Source: Nymphaea colorata (Eukaryota > Streptophyta > Magnoliopsida > Nymphaeales > Nymphaeaceae). Taken from it: a stretch of DNA of 64,000 nucleotides. Shown here piece by piece: positions 38,283-50,211 of this stretch. Every line of letters begins with the position of its first letter. Position 1 is the stretch's first letter. Where the stretch lies: NCBI RefSeq assembly GCF_008831285.2, contig NC_045139.1, positions 31,159,706 to 31,223,705 on the forward strand. Direction: 5' to 3'. A program made the translations under genes and the position numbers. A model generated the notes under the pieces. It was given only the letters and a program-made list of their open reading frames with translations, was not told where the DNA came from and searched no databases.

Positions 38283-38579
38283 CCGTTAGGTCGAAAAAAC
38301 TTGACATTCGACCGTCGACACTCCTTCGTTTTTCATTTGAAAGAGAGAGAGCTGTGCGGCTCTGCACCTCTGCCTCTGCTACTGTGCCAACTAAAGCCAC
38401 CGCCACCGTCGCCGCTCGCCGCTGCCACCGTCGCCGCACGCCCCAACCTCTCTTCATCTGGTGGAGCACTGAAGCTAGGGACCCAATCGTTTCAGTTTTT
38501 GGCGTACAGATCTGTCAAAGTTTCTATTTCGGTTTTGTTGCTGCCCATCATCATCATCATCATCAGCCTCCATTTTTAG
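38283..38579 (+). other. Orphan 5' leader-like exon
   Basis: A promoter-like start with GGGCC and TTGGCCCG words is followed by a CT-, GCC- and CATCAT-rich stretch ending in TTTTTAG with donor GTAAAC at 38580. This looks like a plant noncoding first exon. A frame of 157 codons crosses the donor but has simple composition. The next plus-strand gene is the RS31-type gene at 45.3 kb, which needs an upstream leader exon, so this could be its real first exon. Confidence 0.4.
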
Positions 38580-39402
38580 GTAAACCCTCGCTCGTTCCCC
38601 CTTTCGTGTTCCACAACCTTGCTTTTTTTTTTTTTTTATTGTGTTCAGTTCTTCTGTACATACATTCTTTTCCTCTTTTGTATAAGAGAGAAAGAGATAT
38701 CGACTAGGAGAAAATGTTGCTTGGCTCAGTTCAGCTGATCAAGCATTCCCTTCAGGACTGGTTCCCCTTTCGTGTTCCTTAACCTTTTCCTGTTTTTTTT
38801 TTTTTTTTTTGTTTACTGTAAGTCGACCATTTATTGTAAACATGCTTTTCAATACAATGTGTTGTGTAGCATTTGGAAAACTCTCTGCGGCTGTAAGAGG
38901 TTATTTCATTTGTTCAACTGTAAAAGCCATGTATCACTAACGACTGCATGCATCTAATTGCAGTCATTCACCATGGTATTCCAATAGTGTTAAATTATGA
39001 TCTTACACCGTTGACTTGTGTGGTTGAATCCTATATATTTACTACCATCTAAGTATATGACGTTTAATGAAATCTTGTTGCTCAAAAGTGCCTGAGATGG
39101 TGTTCTTCTGAAGCTTGATACTTGCCAAATGGGCCTGCGGTGTGGAGTTCTATTTTCTCATTTACGTTGATGGTGTTAATATCTAGTGGCATGTCATGGA
39201 TGGATTTAGGGAACTTTCTGAATAATACGCCAATAGTATTTTCTATATTAGGGTGAAGATCTTGGTAATGCATGTTCTACATATTTTCTGTGAAGTAGCT
39301 TTTTGCAAGCTCTGTCTTCCCACCACTGAAGTGGGACGAATATCATGTGTGTTTGTCTAGCTGAACATATAGATGTAGAGTTCTAAGTTAACAGTTAAAA
39401 CA

Positions 39403-39519
39403 TGGGCTGGGCCAGGCATCGGATTTGGTTTAGTCGGCCCGTTAATAGTCGGGCCGGCCCGATCCAAATATAAAATGTTGCCGGCGTTTTGTAAACCGGC
39501 CGGCCGGCCCGATGTCCAA
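39403..39519. repeat. GGCCGGCC-rich insertion
   Basis: A short block with GGGCTGGGCC at the left and GGCCGGCCCGATGTCCAAGCC at the right. It replaces the left half of the MITE in RPL34 unit 3. Probably a small element with roughly inverted ends. Confidence 0.4.
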
Positions 39520-42500
39520 GCCTACAATTAGATGAACATTCAATTGCATTGGACAATTATTATATCTCATTGCATGTAAAAATTCAGATCTAGATTTATG
39601 TATACATCCGAATTCGGATCCGACTCTTGGGTTTGACAAAGCAAGATCATGTTGGTTGGATATTATAAGAGTTGTATTGGAACGGAACCCGACGTTGACA
39701 CCCTAATTTTATTTCCCTCGATCCGTACCTGATTCGACCCACCCCGCTCTCGAGCCATCTTTGATTTTTCTAAGGCCATTTCAGTATTTTTCCTCTCTAG
39801 GAAAAGGAATAAGGGTTCAAATTCTCGCTCTCCTTTCAACTCTCCCTCTTCAACCTCCCGTCTTTGACGTCGTCGTCCCCGTCGAACCCGAGCTTGTCGG
39901 TGGATTGGTGGTATGCTTCTCCGCTTGCATGTTCTTCTGATTCTGTCGTTTCCAGTATTAGGTTGTTTGGGACTTCTTGAACGGTTTATGTTGATGAACT
40001 GCTGTACTTAGGTTTGTAGAATTACTTTTCCGTCTTCTCCTTGGGGTGAAATTTTTAACGGCGGCTGCTCGAATATGCATGTTGAAAAATTGGATCTATC
40101 GTGGGACAGTTGTTTGGTTGCGCTTTTGCGTTACTTTCTTCGGGAATGTGAACTGGAAATGGTTGTTCCGTGAAATTAGGTCTTATGCTGGATTGGTACC
40201 TTGATCTGACCGAGTCACCATGTTTCTGGTAGAATTTGGGACTCGTTCTCTTCGAAGTTGAGTGGGTATTTCTGTAACACTTAAAAGTGAGATTTTGGTA
40301 GATGAAAGCTTCAAAAGCGGCATAGATAATTGAATCGTCAAGTCATTTTTGTGCGCTTATTTTCCCTCCCTCTGTGGACGTGGAGATGGGACATAGATAT
40401 CTCCGTTTTTTTTGTCAGATGAAACACTATGAACACTGTGAAGAAATACTAAAATGTAGCTATCGTTGCTTGCTCTAAATCTCTAATTGGATTTATCTTT
40501 CTAAAGTTGAATGAGTGATATTAGCTGCTATGTTGTTGAGGCGTCGCCTCTGTCCAGGTGATATTGCACCTTGGCAGATGCCTACTAGGACTTGGCACGC
40601 CTAGTCCATAGTAGTCCAAGACTATTTAGTGTAAATTAAATGGGTGTTGGAGATTGTTGTGGTTTACGTTTTAAGATTATGGAAGTCTAAGATATAGTCT
40701 TCCACGATCAATTGAATGTGGAAATGGCTATTTAATGTAATATGTTTATATCGGTTCTGTTCCATTGTAAGTTCTGTAACTCTGTCTGTTGATTATAGTC
40801 CATTTATTTGTCTATAATATATATGGGCTGATAATTTTAATGTAATAATGTTTACATAGATTATGTTTTACTATATAGTCTGCAACTCTGTTTGTAAGTT
40901 GTAACTCGTTTCATTACAGTATGTTTATTTGACTATTTACAATCTATTTGTAACTCATTATCGTCAGTTCATAGTTTTCAGTTTTCCTATGAAATATACA
41001 TTCCATTCTGTGAGATCCATTCTATGAGATTAAACATTTAATTTGCTAATGGAAAGCTTTCTAAAATCTTTGACATGGAAAGTCTGATTTATGTTTTGTG
41101 AAAAGTTTGATTTATGTTTCAGGCTTTCAGCTAATGTCATTAATTCTTCATAACTCAATTGGTTCTTGATTATATCCTTTGTATACAGAATTACAAGCAG
41201 ACTAATTATACTTTATTGTATAGGCTTTCAGCTTCTTGAATCTTCAAAGCTATAAAATTTGCATTTTGTGTTCAGTATACAAGTGTAATATTAATCATAT
41301 AATATAATGTTGACTTTTGTCATACTATATAAGTATATAACTTAATGTCAGCTAATTAATAGCTTCATTATTGTAATTGTTGCCTAAGTGTGAACAGGCA
41401 CACCCAGGTGTGCCTAGGCCAGTGTTGTACGTATTGTATGATACGGGGCCGTATCGTTTACCAAATACAATACGATACACCTCCTGTATCGTAAATAGGG
41501 GTGTACGTGCCCGTATCGTACGATACGGGTTGATTTAAAAAAAAGGGGCTCAAACTCCCTTTTTCGAGTTTTTTTTTAAATAAAAACCCACCCCTTCTTC
41601 ATTTTTAACCTATGAAATCATCTATTAAACCATGGATTTGTGCGTGGGTGGCTGATTCCCATTGGGAGGAAAGATTTTTTTTTTTAAATCATGAAGATGA
41701 AGAAGAAGAAGAAGATGGAGATGAGGATGAAAATGAATATGATGAAGATTATAAATCTATGGTTATGAAATTGTGATATAAATTATGTAATTGTTGACTT
41801 GTGCTTTCTAGATTGATATTGTTATGAATTTTGATGTTTACGAATGATGAACAGTAACTTTCTAGCAATAATAAGTCTATTATTCTGTAAAAACATGTTT
41901 TTTGTGAAGAACATATTATTCTTGATTTTTACTGATTTTTGAATGAATTTTTCGATTTTTTCCTATTTTTTCATATTTATTAAAAAAAAAACGATACGGT
42001 TACGATACGGTTACGATACTTTACGATATTTTACGATACGGCGTATCTTAGAGTCAGAACGATACGGCTTACGATACGCTTTTTACAACATTGGCCTAGG
42101 CGCTAGTGGCTTTTATGACATAGATTAGCAGTGTTGTGATGCTGCCAGAACTGGCAAAGGTAGTGATTATTTTGGGCCATTGGTAATAGTTAAATTATTG
42201 TACTACCTTCCATCTGTTGGATAGTTGTTGTATTTTGTTTGGAGAAGTGATTAATCGTGAAAACCTTCAATTAAAAATTTGAATAGTAAGATGTTTGGGT
42301 TGGGAAGAAATAGATAAGAATCAGTGCTTTATGGCTGTGTATATGTTATGGTGCTTAAAAGCAAAATACGATGTTTGTTTTGTGGGCATGGTTTCTTGTG
42401 GTTATAGGATGTTTTGACTTCATAATCCATGACATATATCTTGGATGCAGAATAAAAAGTATGATTTTGCAAAAATGTTCCCTTATTTAGCTGAAATGCC

Positions 42501-42640
42501 CTTTGAAATGCAATGATTAGAATAAGGGTCTGAAACTTGCTTGAAGGCTTGGGGGATTTCATTCATTTGGGTTTCTCCATTTCTTTTAATTGCAATGGTT
42601 TGAGGTTGTGCTGTCAACTGTTAAACTTGGTATGCATGCC
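39520..42640 (+). pseudogene. Third RPL34 unit: promoter, leader exon and 5' intron only
   Basis: From 39520 the right half of the promoter MITE (ending TTGACACCCTAA near 39702), the proximal promoter, the leader exon (ends 39910, donor GTATGC kept) and the 5' intron align with units 1 and 2. Intron matches continue at 39911-40285, 40403-40430, 40760-40885 and 42545-42620. None of the coding exons is present. Part of the middle is new, including the hAT element at 41420-42093. The intact promoter and donor mean it could still start transcripts, which would splice to the next acceptor; the RS31-type gene lies downstream on the same strand. Confidence 0.75.
41420..42093 (+). mobile_element. Non-autonomous hAT element with perfect 8-bp target duplication
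   Basis: A 674-bp element. Ends CAGTGTTGTA and TACAACATTG (inverted CAATGTTGTA), with many subterminal GATACG words in both orientations. It is flanked by exact 8-bp copies of GCCTAGGC (41412-41419 and 42094-42101), the hAT signature length. An interior frame near 41690-41775 has an acid-rich tail (HEDEEEEEDGDEDENE), like the C-terminus of some hAT transposases. The rest of a transposase is absent. Confidence 0.85.
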
Positions 42641-43854
42641 AGTGCCACCTCCATGGTTAGTGGGATGAATCTCTAATCCAGGGTGCAGAGCCTAGTGGCT
42701 TTCCAGTTGCTTGTGCAGTTGATGCTCAACACATCATCCTAGTGTTGTAACATTGAGCTGTGTTGGCTGATTCAAATCAAATCAGTGGCAAGTCGATTCA
42801 ATTTGGTGGCAGTACAGGTGCCACTGGTCATATACTATTATTATTATTTTTTTAATTTTGGAAGTTTTTTTTAATTATGTTACATATTTTACTATTTCTT
42901 CGATTTATTTTCTTAATTTGATAAACTGATTTTCATTGCCAATTCATAACCAATTAAGCTGAATTGCTGAATTGGCTGATTAGCTGATTCGGCATCCTGG
43001 ACGTGAATTCAGTTCTCAAATTTGTATAAGACTGCTTCATCCTGTTTGGAACCAGGTTTTCCTTTTCTTTGGTTGGTTTCAATCTTTTGCTATTAATACA
43101 ACTCGAAAATGGTGCATCCATATGGATGGGTCACAGTGATACATGCTAAAACATCTTTAAGGAAAATGACAATTTAAATGAATTGTTTTACAAAATTCTA
43201 CCACATTCATTTCTTTCAGAAAAATCTTTTTATGGACTTATTTTTTATGCATGTGCATCATACATAACACATATAATGGCCCAAGTGTCCCTATTAAAGC
43301 TTTAATCACTAAGGGTTTCAGTTTGAATTGATCAAAAATCAACGTTAATGACATATAGACTGCCTATCTCAAGCTTTAGCAAGTAGTGACTGCGAGTAGT
43401 GTGAAGAAACCTATAGCCTATAGGTTCTTTTTTTTTTTTTTAATACTAACATTTTTTCTATTTCATTATAAGGTCATGTCATAGTAAATGGTGAGGATTT
43501 TCATTGAGTGCTTTTCGGCAGAGGTGAAAATTTTGGGAAAGTCTCGGAAAAAGTTCAGCAATGTTTTAGAAAAGAAAAAGTCCTAAATTAGGAAAAAGTA
43601 AAATAAATGAAAAACTTACAAGAAAACATACAAAATAACTTGATAAAGTGACAAAGATGATGTTTTAGTAATGATAAAAATGAAGATAAATAATTTAACT
43701 TTAAGTTTAAAACTTTAAAGCAAAAGTAATGTAAAAATGTTGAGAAAAAATGTAAAAAATTCATTTTGGATTATTTTTAAAGGGTAAAAGACAGATTCCT
43801 TTTTGTTTTCATTGTTTTCAACACTTTTATTCTAAGTCATATACACTCTTCTAT

Positions 43855-44050
43855 TTTACTTCCGCACGCGAGTTGCGTTGAGTTGGGTGCGCTCTGGACA
43901 TGGGTGTGGCTCTGACTCGCACCCGAGCCCAGTCAACGCGAGTCGGATGCGGTCAGCAGCACCAGACTATATTTGTCCATTTCTGACACGCACTTGACTC
44001 GCGTCAAACTCGAGTCGGGTGCGGTCAACCCGCATCCGGTCTAAATGTGT
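43855..44050. repeat. GAGTCGGGTGCGG-type repeat block, copy B
   Basis: Phrases GCGAGTCGGATGCGGTCA, CGAGTCGGGTGCGGTCAA and ACTCGC(A/G)(C/T)CCGA match block 22355-22680, again CpG-rich in AT-rich DNA. Confidence 0.5.
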
Positions 44051-44547
44051 CCCATTTTTTGGTATTATTTTTGTATACATTTTAGCATTTTATTTTAGAT
44101 GCTTGTTCAGTTGTTATTGAATCTACTATAAAATTTTCAAAGTCCAACTAACAAATATATATTGTCAGTCGTGTACATATGCAGCCGTGCATATATACTT
44201 TGCAACTGATATAGTGATATATTGTCATGTTATAAACTTATAATATATAATATAAGCTTTTTTATATATGCATTATGCAGCCGACCAGCTGTGGTTAGTG
44301 TTGTTCTTTTGAAGTTTTAATTTCAAATTTTCAATTTCTGCTTCTATGATTCTATCAATTTTTTATGTTTTATGTTAGAATCTTAGTATGTCATATTACT
44401 AAATTACTATATATAATATATTATATATAATATATGTTCTTCTTATATTTTCCTATGCAATACAATTATGCAAGTATGTTATATACATTAATAACTAAAT
44501 TGTAATAATAATATATACATGCTTATTCTGTTATATATATAATAAAT

Positions 44548-44645
44548 TTATAATAATAATAATGAACAAATACCCTCGCCGCACAGCTGCACCTAAATTT
44601 TTTGGGATGTGCTGCTCGGACACCCGCACCCCGCACTCATGTGAC
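44548..44645. repeat. Dispersed repeat module, partner of 23565-23660
   Basis: Same AAATACCCTCGCCGCAC start, GCTGCACCTAAATTTTTTGG middle and CACCCGCACCCCGCAC tail as the block at 23.6 kb. Confidence 0.65.
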
Positions 44646-45369
44646 ATAGCTTTTATTGAGCCTTTTTTCGGAAGAGACGGGTTTTTTGTTACTATGGGTC
44701 AAGTTATTATCGGATTGTCTTTTTCTATTTAAAATCTAGAAACTGATTTATTGAGTTTTTTTACTGGTGATCAAACCTAAAAATGCATTGATTCACAATC
44801 TGTAGGTTTGCAAACTAGTTTCTTTGTTTCTTGCGTTGTTGACACTAAAACAAATGCAAGTATTCTGTAAACTTCTGTTTTTCTGTTTGCCCCTTTAGGT
44901 TATTATATTCTCTTGCCTGTGAAGATATAAGGATAAAAAATTGTGATTGTTACTAGAATTTCAGTGATGAGGAAACATTTTTTGCTCATCCTTTTCCATT
45001 TTGTACCTTTATATTTTAAGTATGGCCTCATATAGCATGCTCTTGTTCTTGTTGGATTATGTATTTTGGAATTATGTTTTTAAGAAAGTTTGACACCAAT
45101 TACCAGTAGCTTAATTATACATAACTACTGCAATTACAAATTAGTCTTTCACCTGCATGCTTGGAAATGTAATTATATGCTGGCATTTATACAACCATGG
45201 TTTTTTCTGGTTGAGTGTAAGGTTGACCTCTTATGCTTGTAATACTCATTCTTCAAAACAGCACTTTTGTGTGTGCTTCTTCAGGTCTTCTGTAGGTGTT
45301 TTTTGCCAATTTTTGTTTTGAGAATTTCATTTTAACTACTATCAGGAAACTTGGACGATTATTGGAGAA

Positions 45370-47523
45370 ATGCGGTCTGTTTATTGTGGGAATTTTGATT
45401 ATGATGCTCGACAATCTGAAATAGAGCGCCTTTTCAGCAGATATGGGAAAGTGGATAGGGTAGATATGAAATCAGGTAAGTGGTTTCGTCTTCTTTATCA
45501 AAAACTTGTGTATTCTATATCTTCTTTTTTCCAGTGTGCTACTGGTGGTTCTTTGTGCCGCAAATAGCGCAAATTTAGTTTATAAATTCAGATCTCTATT
45601 CCAAACATGAAGGGATTCATTTTGTACAGACTGGACATCTGAATGGAGTGTAAATCATGATGAGTTCATTGGTTGTAGTTAGATCTTTAGTATTTTCATG
45701 TTAATAATTCAAGTCCATGGACATGCTACACAATGTCAAAGTGTCTCTCCGAGCAAAGGTGGTTTCATTCTTTCTATGAAGGTGGTAGCCCTGCTTCATC
45801 AATCGCCAGTTTCACTGCAGTGCTCAGGCTACAAGTGAAGGAAATTTCATTGGTTCATTGGTTGAGTCCCGATTGGGGGTCAATAAAAGTTTCTAAAGGT
45901 GAATATTTTTTTCAGTTTAAGCCCCCCGACTCAACAATTTCTTTGACGCAGGAATTTCTTGGAGCATCCATGCCTTTCCTGGCTGATGGGCTCATGTGCA
46001 TTACCTTTCCTGCCCGTGCCAGTGCTTCATCTTCTATACTCTTTCAGAAGAGCTGATCTGATCCACAATGGCATCATGTTACATTTCCCTCAAGCAATCA
46101 TTACCTTTCATTCCTCATGACCCACGCCCAAGTCTTCAGTTTCAGGCATGTCTCATGGTAGGAACCAATGCCATCTTTGCAGCCAAGAAGGAGAACTTAT
46201 GGCGCAAGCTCTTTTGTTGGATGACCCACCAACACCCACTTTTGGTTATTGTTTCTTGACACAATTTAGTTCAGCTTGCAAGGTCTGTTCTTATGTTTCT
46301 AGTCTGCTAGTTTTTAGCTTTTGAAGAGATGGTAGTGGGCTGCATGAGTTTTCACCTGGAGTTAGTGTATCCTTGTTAGGGCCATTTAACACTTGTCATG
46401 TCAAGGAAGCCTCTTACTGGAGATGTGTGCATCTATGAGCGTCTCTTATTATGTTATTCATTGGTGGCTGATCTGTTTCAGGTTTCGCATTTGTATACAT
46501 GGATGATGAACGGGATGCTGAGGATGCTATACGTGCACTTGACAGGACAGAGTTTGGCAGGCATGGCCGCAGGCTTCGAGTTGAATGGACAAAGGTCTCT
46601 TATTTATTTCCCTTTTGCTTCTCTTGATTTTTCTTGGGGAGCTAAATTTTGCATTTATATTAACTGTTTTGTAAATTTTGCCTGCAGCAAGAGCGTGGTG
46701 GTCGCAGATCTGCTGGTTCAAGAAGATCTGCTGCTAACTTGAGACCGACAAAAACACTGTTTGTTATAAACTTTGATCCAATCAATACCAGAGTAAGAGA
46801 CCTTGAGCGGCACTTTGACCCATTTGGAAAAGTTCTGAACATCAGAATAAGAAGGAATTTTGCATTCATTCAATATGAACTACAAGAAGATGCAACCAAA
46901 GCACTGGAAGCAACAAACCAGAGGTTATTGTTATCTTACTGTTTTTTATGGATTAGTATGTTTGTTATAGCGGCAGAATGATGAAATGGCCAATCGATAT
47001 TGAACAAACCTATGAAAAATCTGTTTATTGTTATATCATGGTAAATAAATTGTTTGATGTGGCTATAGAGCTTTTCTTCTCTGGTTGCTGAAGTTATTCC
47101 TTGCCTGTCATTTGTAACATTCAGCAAGTTGATGGACCGAATTATTTCTGTTGAGTATGCTGTTCGTGATGATGATGATAAAAGAAATGATTATAGCCCC
47201 TATCGAGGGCGAGACCGGACACCAGAGAGGAGGAGAAGCCGTGACCATGGTCGATCACCAAGTCCTTATGGTAGGGTTACTGAGAGGGCTAGCCCTGACT
47301 ATGGGCGTGGTCCCAGCCCTTATGCAAGGCCAGATGAAAGGGGTAGCCCCAACTATGGTAGAGCAGAAAGCCCGAACTATGAGAGGCGTCACAGGTGAGT
47401 CTTGTCCATTTGTCGCTGCTACAAGTTAGTTCTTTACTTCTATTAACTTTCTGCTTATTTTGTGTATTTGACAATAATTTTTATCGTTTAACCAGTGAAT
47501 CGCCTGTTAGATCGAGGTCCTGA
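45370..47523 (+). CDS. RS31: SR splicing factor, RS31 type (RS subfamily)
   Basis: Five coding exons: 45370-45475, 46482-46594, 46688-46923, 47125-47394 and 47496-47523. They join to 753 nt, 250 residues (RS31 of Arabidopsis is about 264). Residues 2-72 form RRM1 ([19 protein letters not shown], then GFAFVYM as RNP1); 92-165 form RRM2 ([19 protein letters not shown]). The C-terminal third is rich in RS, SP and YGR steps and ends SESPVRSRS. This plant-specific subfamily binds pre-mRNA and steers splice-site choice in nuclear speckles. The ATG lies 24 bases after an acceptor (CTATCAG, exon starts 45346), so a noncoding leader exon exists upstream. The first coding intron, splitting RRM1 at MKSG|F, is about 1 kb; the corresponding intron of Arabidopsis RS31 is alternatively spliced for autoregulation. 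The upstream neighbour is a coding-less RPL34 unit. Confidence 0.94.
45476..46481 (+). other. Long first coding intron of the RS31-type gene
   Basis: A 1-kb intron far longer than the other three (93-201 bp). It contains a 107-codon frame (45733-46056) and several AG and GT sites that could form an alternative exon with a premature stop. In Arabidopsis RS31 and its relatives, alternative use of this intron gives non-coding isoforms. The position fits; inclusion here is inferred. Confidence 0.5.
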
Positions 47524-48700
47524 ATTGCTAAAGTGGTGGAAAGTAAGCTGAATTCATCTTGTGCTCCTGGTTAATATGCATTGACTGGTGCATTTTTTGC
47601 ACGTTTGCAGTTAGACATCAAATGTTGTGGTGCATTCATGTAAACTGATAACCTCGTCGTGTTGACATTACAGTTTGTGGTTGAGGAAGCTAAGATAGAG
47701 ACTGCCAGGAGTTTCCCTTTTTTGTTTCTCTTTTCTTGGTGGAATTTTATGGCAATATTGAGTTTATGTGAAGGTTTTCCTGTTTACCTTAACCAGCCAT
47801 TTTGTTCCAGTCTTTATTCCTCGAGTTAGGTTTTCACTTATTGCATATGTTTTTGCCTGTTATTTATATGTACGAATGCTATTATGCTAGACATCCCTTC
47901 TGGAGCTGATTTTGATTTTTTTATTTTTTGCGGTGCTTTTGCGGTGCTTTTATTTTTTTATTTTTTTCCCCAAGAAAGCTGGTGTCTAAATTCATCCTCT
48001 TCATATTCCCCTGTGAAATGAGTGCAACCAATTCTGATCAGAAATTATTTGATAGGCTTGTCCTCCCAGTCTTTACAATCTGTCTTTTGCTTGGATCGTC
48101 GGATAGCATAACGGCTATCGTTTTCACGGTAGGTGGGATGATAGCACACGATTGGCTCTTGCTATTATTTACGGGATATAATATCTAGAGGTGGATTCTT
48201 TACCACGAATATCAAAGTTGATGAAATCCGAGATCTTTGTATCTTAAATCTCAGGATTTGGGTTCCATGATTCTCAACAAGAAAATCAATATGGTTTCAG
48301 AATCTCCCAATTGTCGTTTTATCTTAAAAAAGAAGAAAAAAAAATACTAAGCTAAATTTGATTCGCTTCAATAAAACCGAATGGACAGATTCAATTCTAG
48401 ATTAATTTTAAGCACTGGCCCAACACCCACCCGATCTCCGGCCCAATTCATCTGCAACCTTAATTCGGGGGGTATTTTTATTTTATCAAGTATTTCTTAA
48501 TGCATTTAAGTCATCAAATACCAGCTGATCTCTTCCACCACGTATGAGAAATAAGTTTCTGGATAAAAAAGTTCGTGGAACTTTTTGGTTCCCATAAACA
48601 AGCCCTAGACTATCTCGTCCTCATCATTTAAGAAACAAGGAGAACAAACAGAAGTTACAAAACGCCTTTTGAACGTGAATCGTCCGTTTCAATATTCAAA
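47524..48700. other. 3' flank of RS31-type gene and intergenic DNA
   Basis: The 3' UTR probably reaches into 47.8 kb. An 86-codon frame at 47928-48188 shows no domain. AT-rich after that. Confidence 0.4.
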
Positions 48701-49560
48701 AGCGTGATGCGTGCTTGGCAGATCCGTTACTCTGCACCGACCCTGTTAACCATTCTCGACACGTTACACTACGTCACTTTTACAAAATGAAATTTTACAC
48801 TTTTCTAAGCAAAGCTTATATTCGATCCCAAACTCGAGGCTGCCGGCGACCGGTTTCCGGCAGCGACTTCCTTCCAGAAGGGTGCACGGCAAGCAAAGAG
48901 GCAGAAGGCCAACCACCCAGCCTTGGCTCCCACGCCGGGCGGGTCCCTTCTCTCCGCCCCTCGAGAGATCGGTCCGGCCACGGGCGTGGCCGTCGGTCTC
49001 GTGAACGCCCAACCAAACACGCCCCCAAAGGCACGCTACCCTTCCTCGGCAGCGTGGGCTCCACAAATCCCACCAACCCCACTCCCGTGGGGCCCATCCC
49101 AAAGGGCCATTTTCGTCCTTCATTCTTCCCAGCGTAACGCTTCAAATATAAAATACCAATTGTGCCCTTATTCCCTTTGGACTCAAGCGAGGACTAGTCG
49201 TTCTCCGTAAATAAGGACAACATCCCGACCTCTGCCTTGGTCCTTGGGGGACAGAGGACGGCAAGCTCACTTTTCGTGGGGGTAAAAGCGGAAAACAGGT
49301 CGGCGCTACTTTAAATTTCGAAAAGGGCTGTATCCCTTTTTCCGGTAATTTAATAGTGCCAACGGGGGTGTTTCTCCGATCCCTAAGTGGGAAACACGTG
49401 GATAGAGAAACTTTGCGCCACGTGGAGGCCTGCCCTACGCCTTCTCCGGCCGCCTAAGCACCCCTCGGGGCGCCACGTTGGATCTCGGAAAACCACGAAG
49501 ACTGAGAGTGTACAATTACGTCTAGGGCGCTACGTGCCCGCATAATTCGAAAGAAGGCCT
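48701..49560. promoter_or_regulatory. GC-rich upstream region of the armadillo gene
   Basis: A GC-rich block with open frames on both strands that have no domains and look compositional. It includes two G-boxes about 600 bp before the presumed leader exon. Best read as a promoter/CpG-rich region. Confidence 0.35.
49395..49424. promoter_or_regulatory. Pair of G-boxes (CACGTGG)
   Basis: CACGTG at 49395-49400 and 49419-49424, both followed by G, are 24 bp apart start to start. A CACGTT lies at 49474. Such pairs with ACGTGG cores are typical of bZIP/bHLH and ABA-response promoters. Confidence 0.45.
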
Positions 49561-50019
49561 ACGACTGTCTGATAAAAATCTAAACGCCTACTTTCACCTA
49601 AACCTCTTGAATTATTTGACGCATAAGAAAATTTCGCACAAATAAAGATACAAGAGTAATTACAGAAAAGTAAAAAAAAAAAAAGAAAAGAATTTATGTG
49701 TTTCTTTTTCTTCTATAGCTTTAGCTGTTTTCGAGGGAGCATGTTATATGTTATGACTCTTATAAGTGACTATTTATTATTAGTTAAAAATAACTGAAAT
49801 CCATCTTGATGTTGAATACGAAGAACCTACCCAGATAAGGAAACAAAAATAAAATCGGAAAAATTTATGCCCTAAGATAACCCTCTTGTCTAGTGAGGGA
49901 AGATGTCTTCTCATTCACATGTAAAGCATAATAACTTGGAAAGTGGCCTGGGGCCGTTTCGAGAAACTAAAAAGGTGAGGTTCCGTGGATGTCATAATAG
50001 GAAAGAACTGGGACGTCTG

Positions 50020-50211
50020 TGAAATTTTTCAGAAGAGAGAGTGGAGAAAAGGGATTCGAAAACGGAGATTTTTTTGACAGCGGCCGAGCCGTTCGATCGT
50101 CTTGTGGGCTGTCGAGGGCGCGGCTGTCGGGATCTTCCCGCCCTCTCGCTTCCCGAGTTGGTTTGGTCCGATCGCTGGGAAGGAATTTGCAGAGAGGGAC
50201 GAATAATCGCG
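50020..50211 (+). other. Probable noncoding leader exon of the armadillo gene
   Basis: Leader-like sequence ending ATAATCGCG with donor GTAAGA at 50212, followed by a TC-rich intron start. The coding exon at 53566 begins just after an acceptor (GTCTTCAG), so a leader is required. The start is uncertain. Confidence 0.4.

Larger units (their letters stand above)
42641..45345. other. Upstream region or 5' intron of the RS31-type gene
   Basis: AT-rich, with a repeat pair at 43855-44050 and 44548-44645 and otherwise no gene. If the leader exon of the RS31-type gene is at 38.3 or 39.9 kb, this is intron; if it lies just upstream of 45.3 kb, it holds the promoter. Confidence 0.4.

Noticed and set aside
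38234-38707. 157-codon frame
   Set aside because: It runs through leader-like simple sequence (GCC and CATCAT runs) and across a good donor; unlikely to be coding.
48715-49210. Frames of 71 to 140 codons on both strands
   Set aside because: Several overlapping frames on both strands in GC-rich DNA reflect composition; none has a domain. Better read as promoter region.
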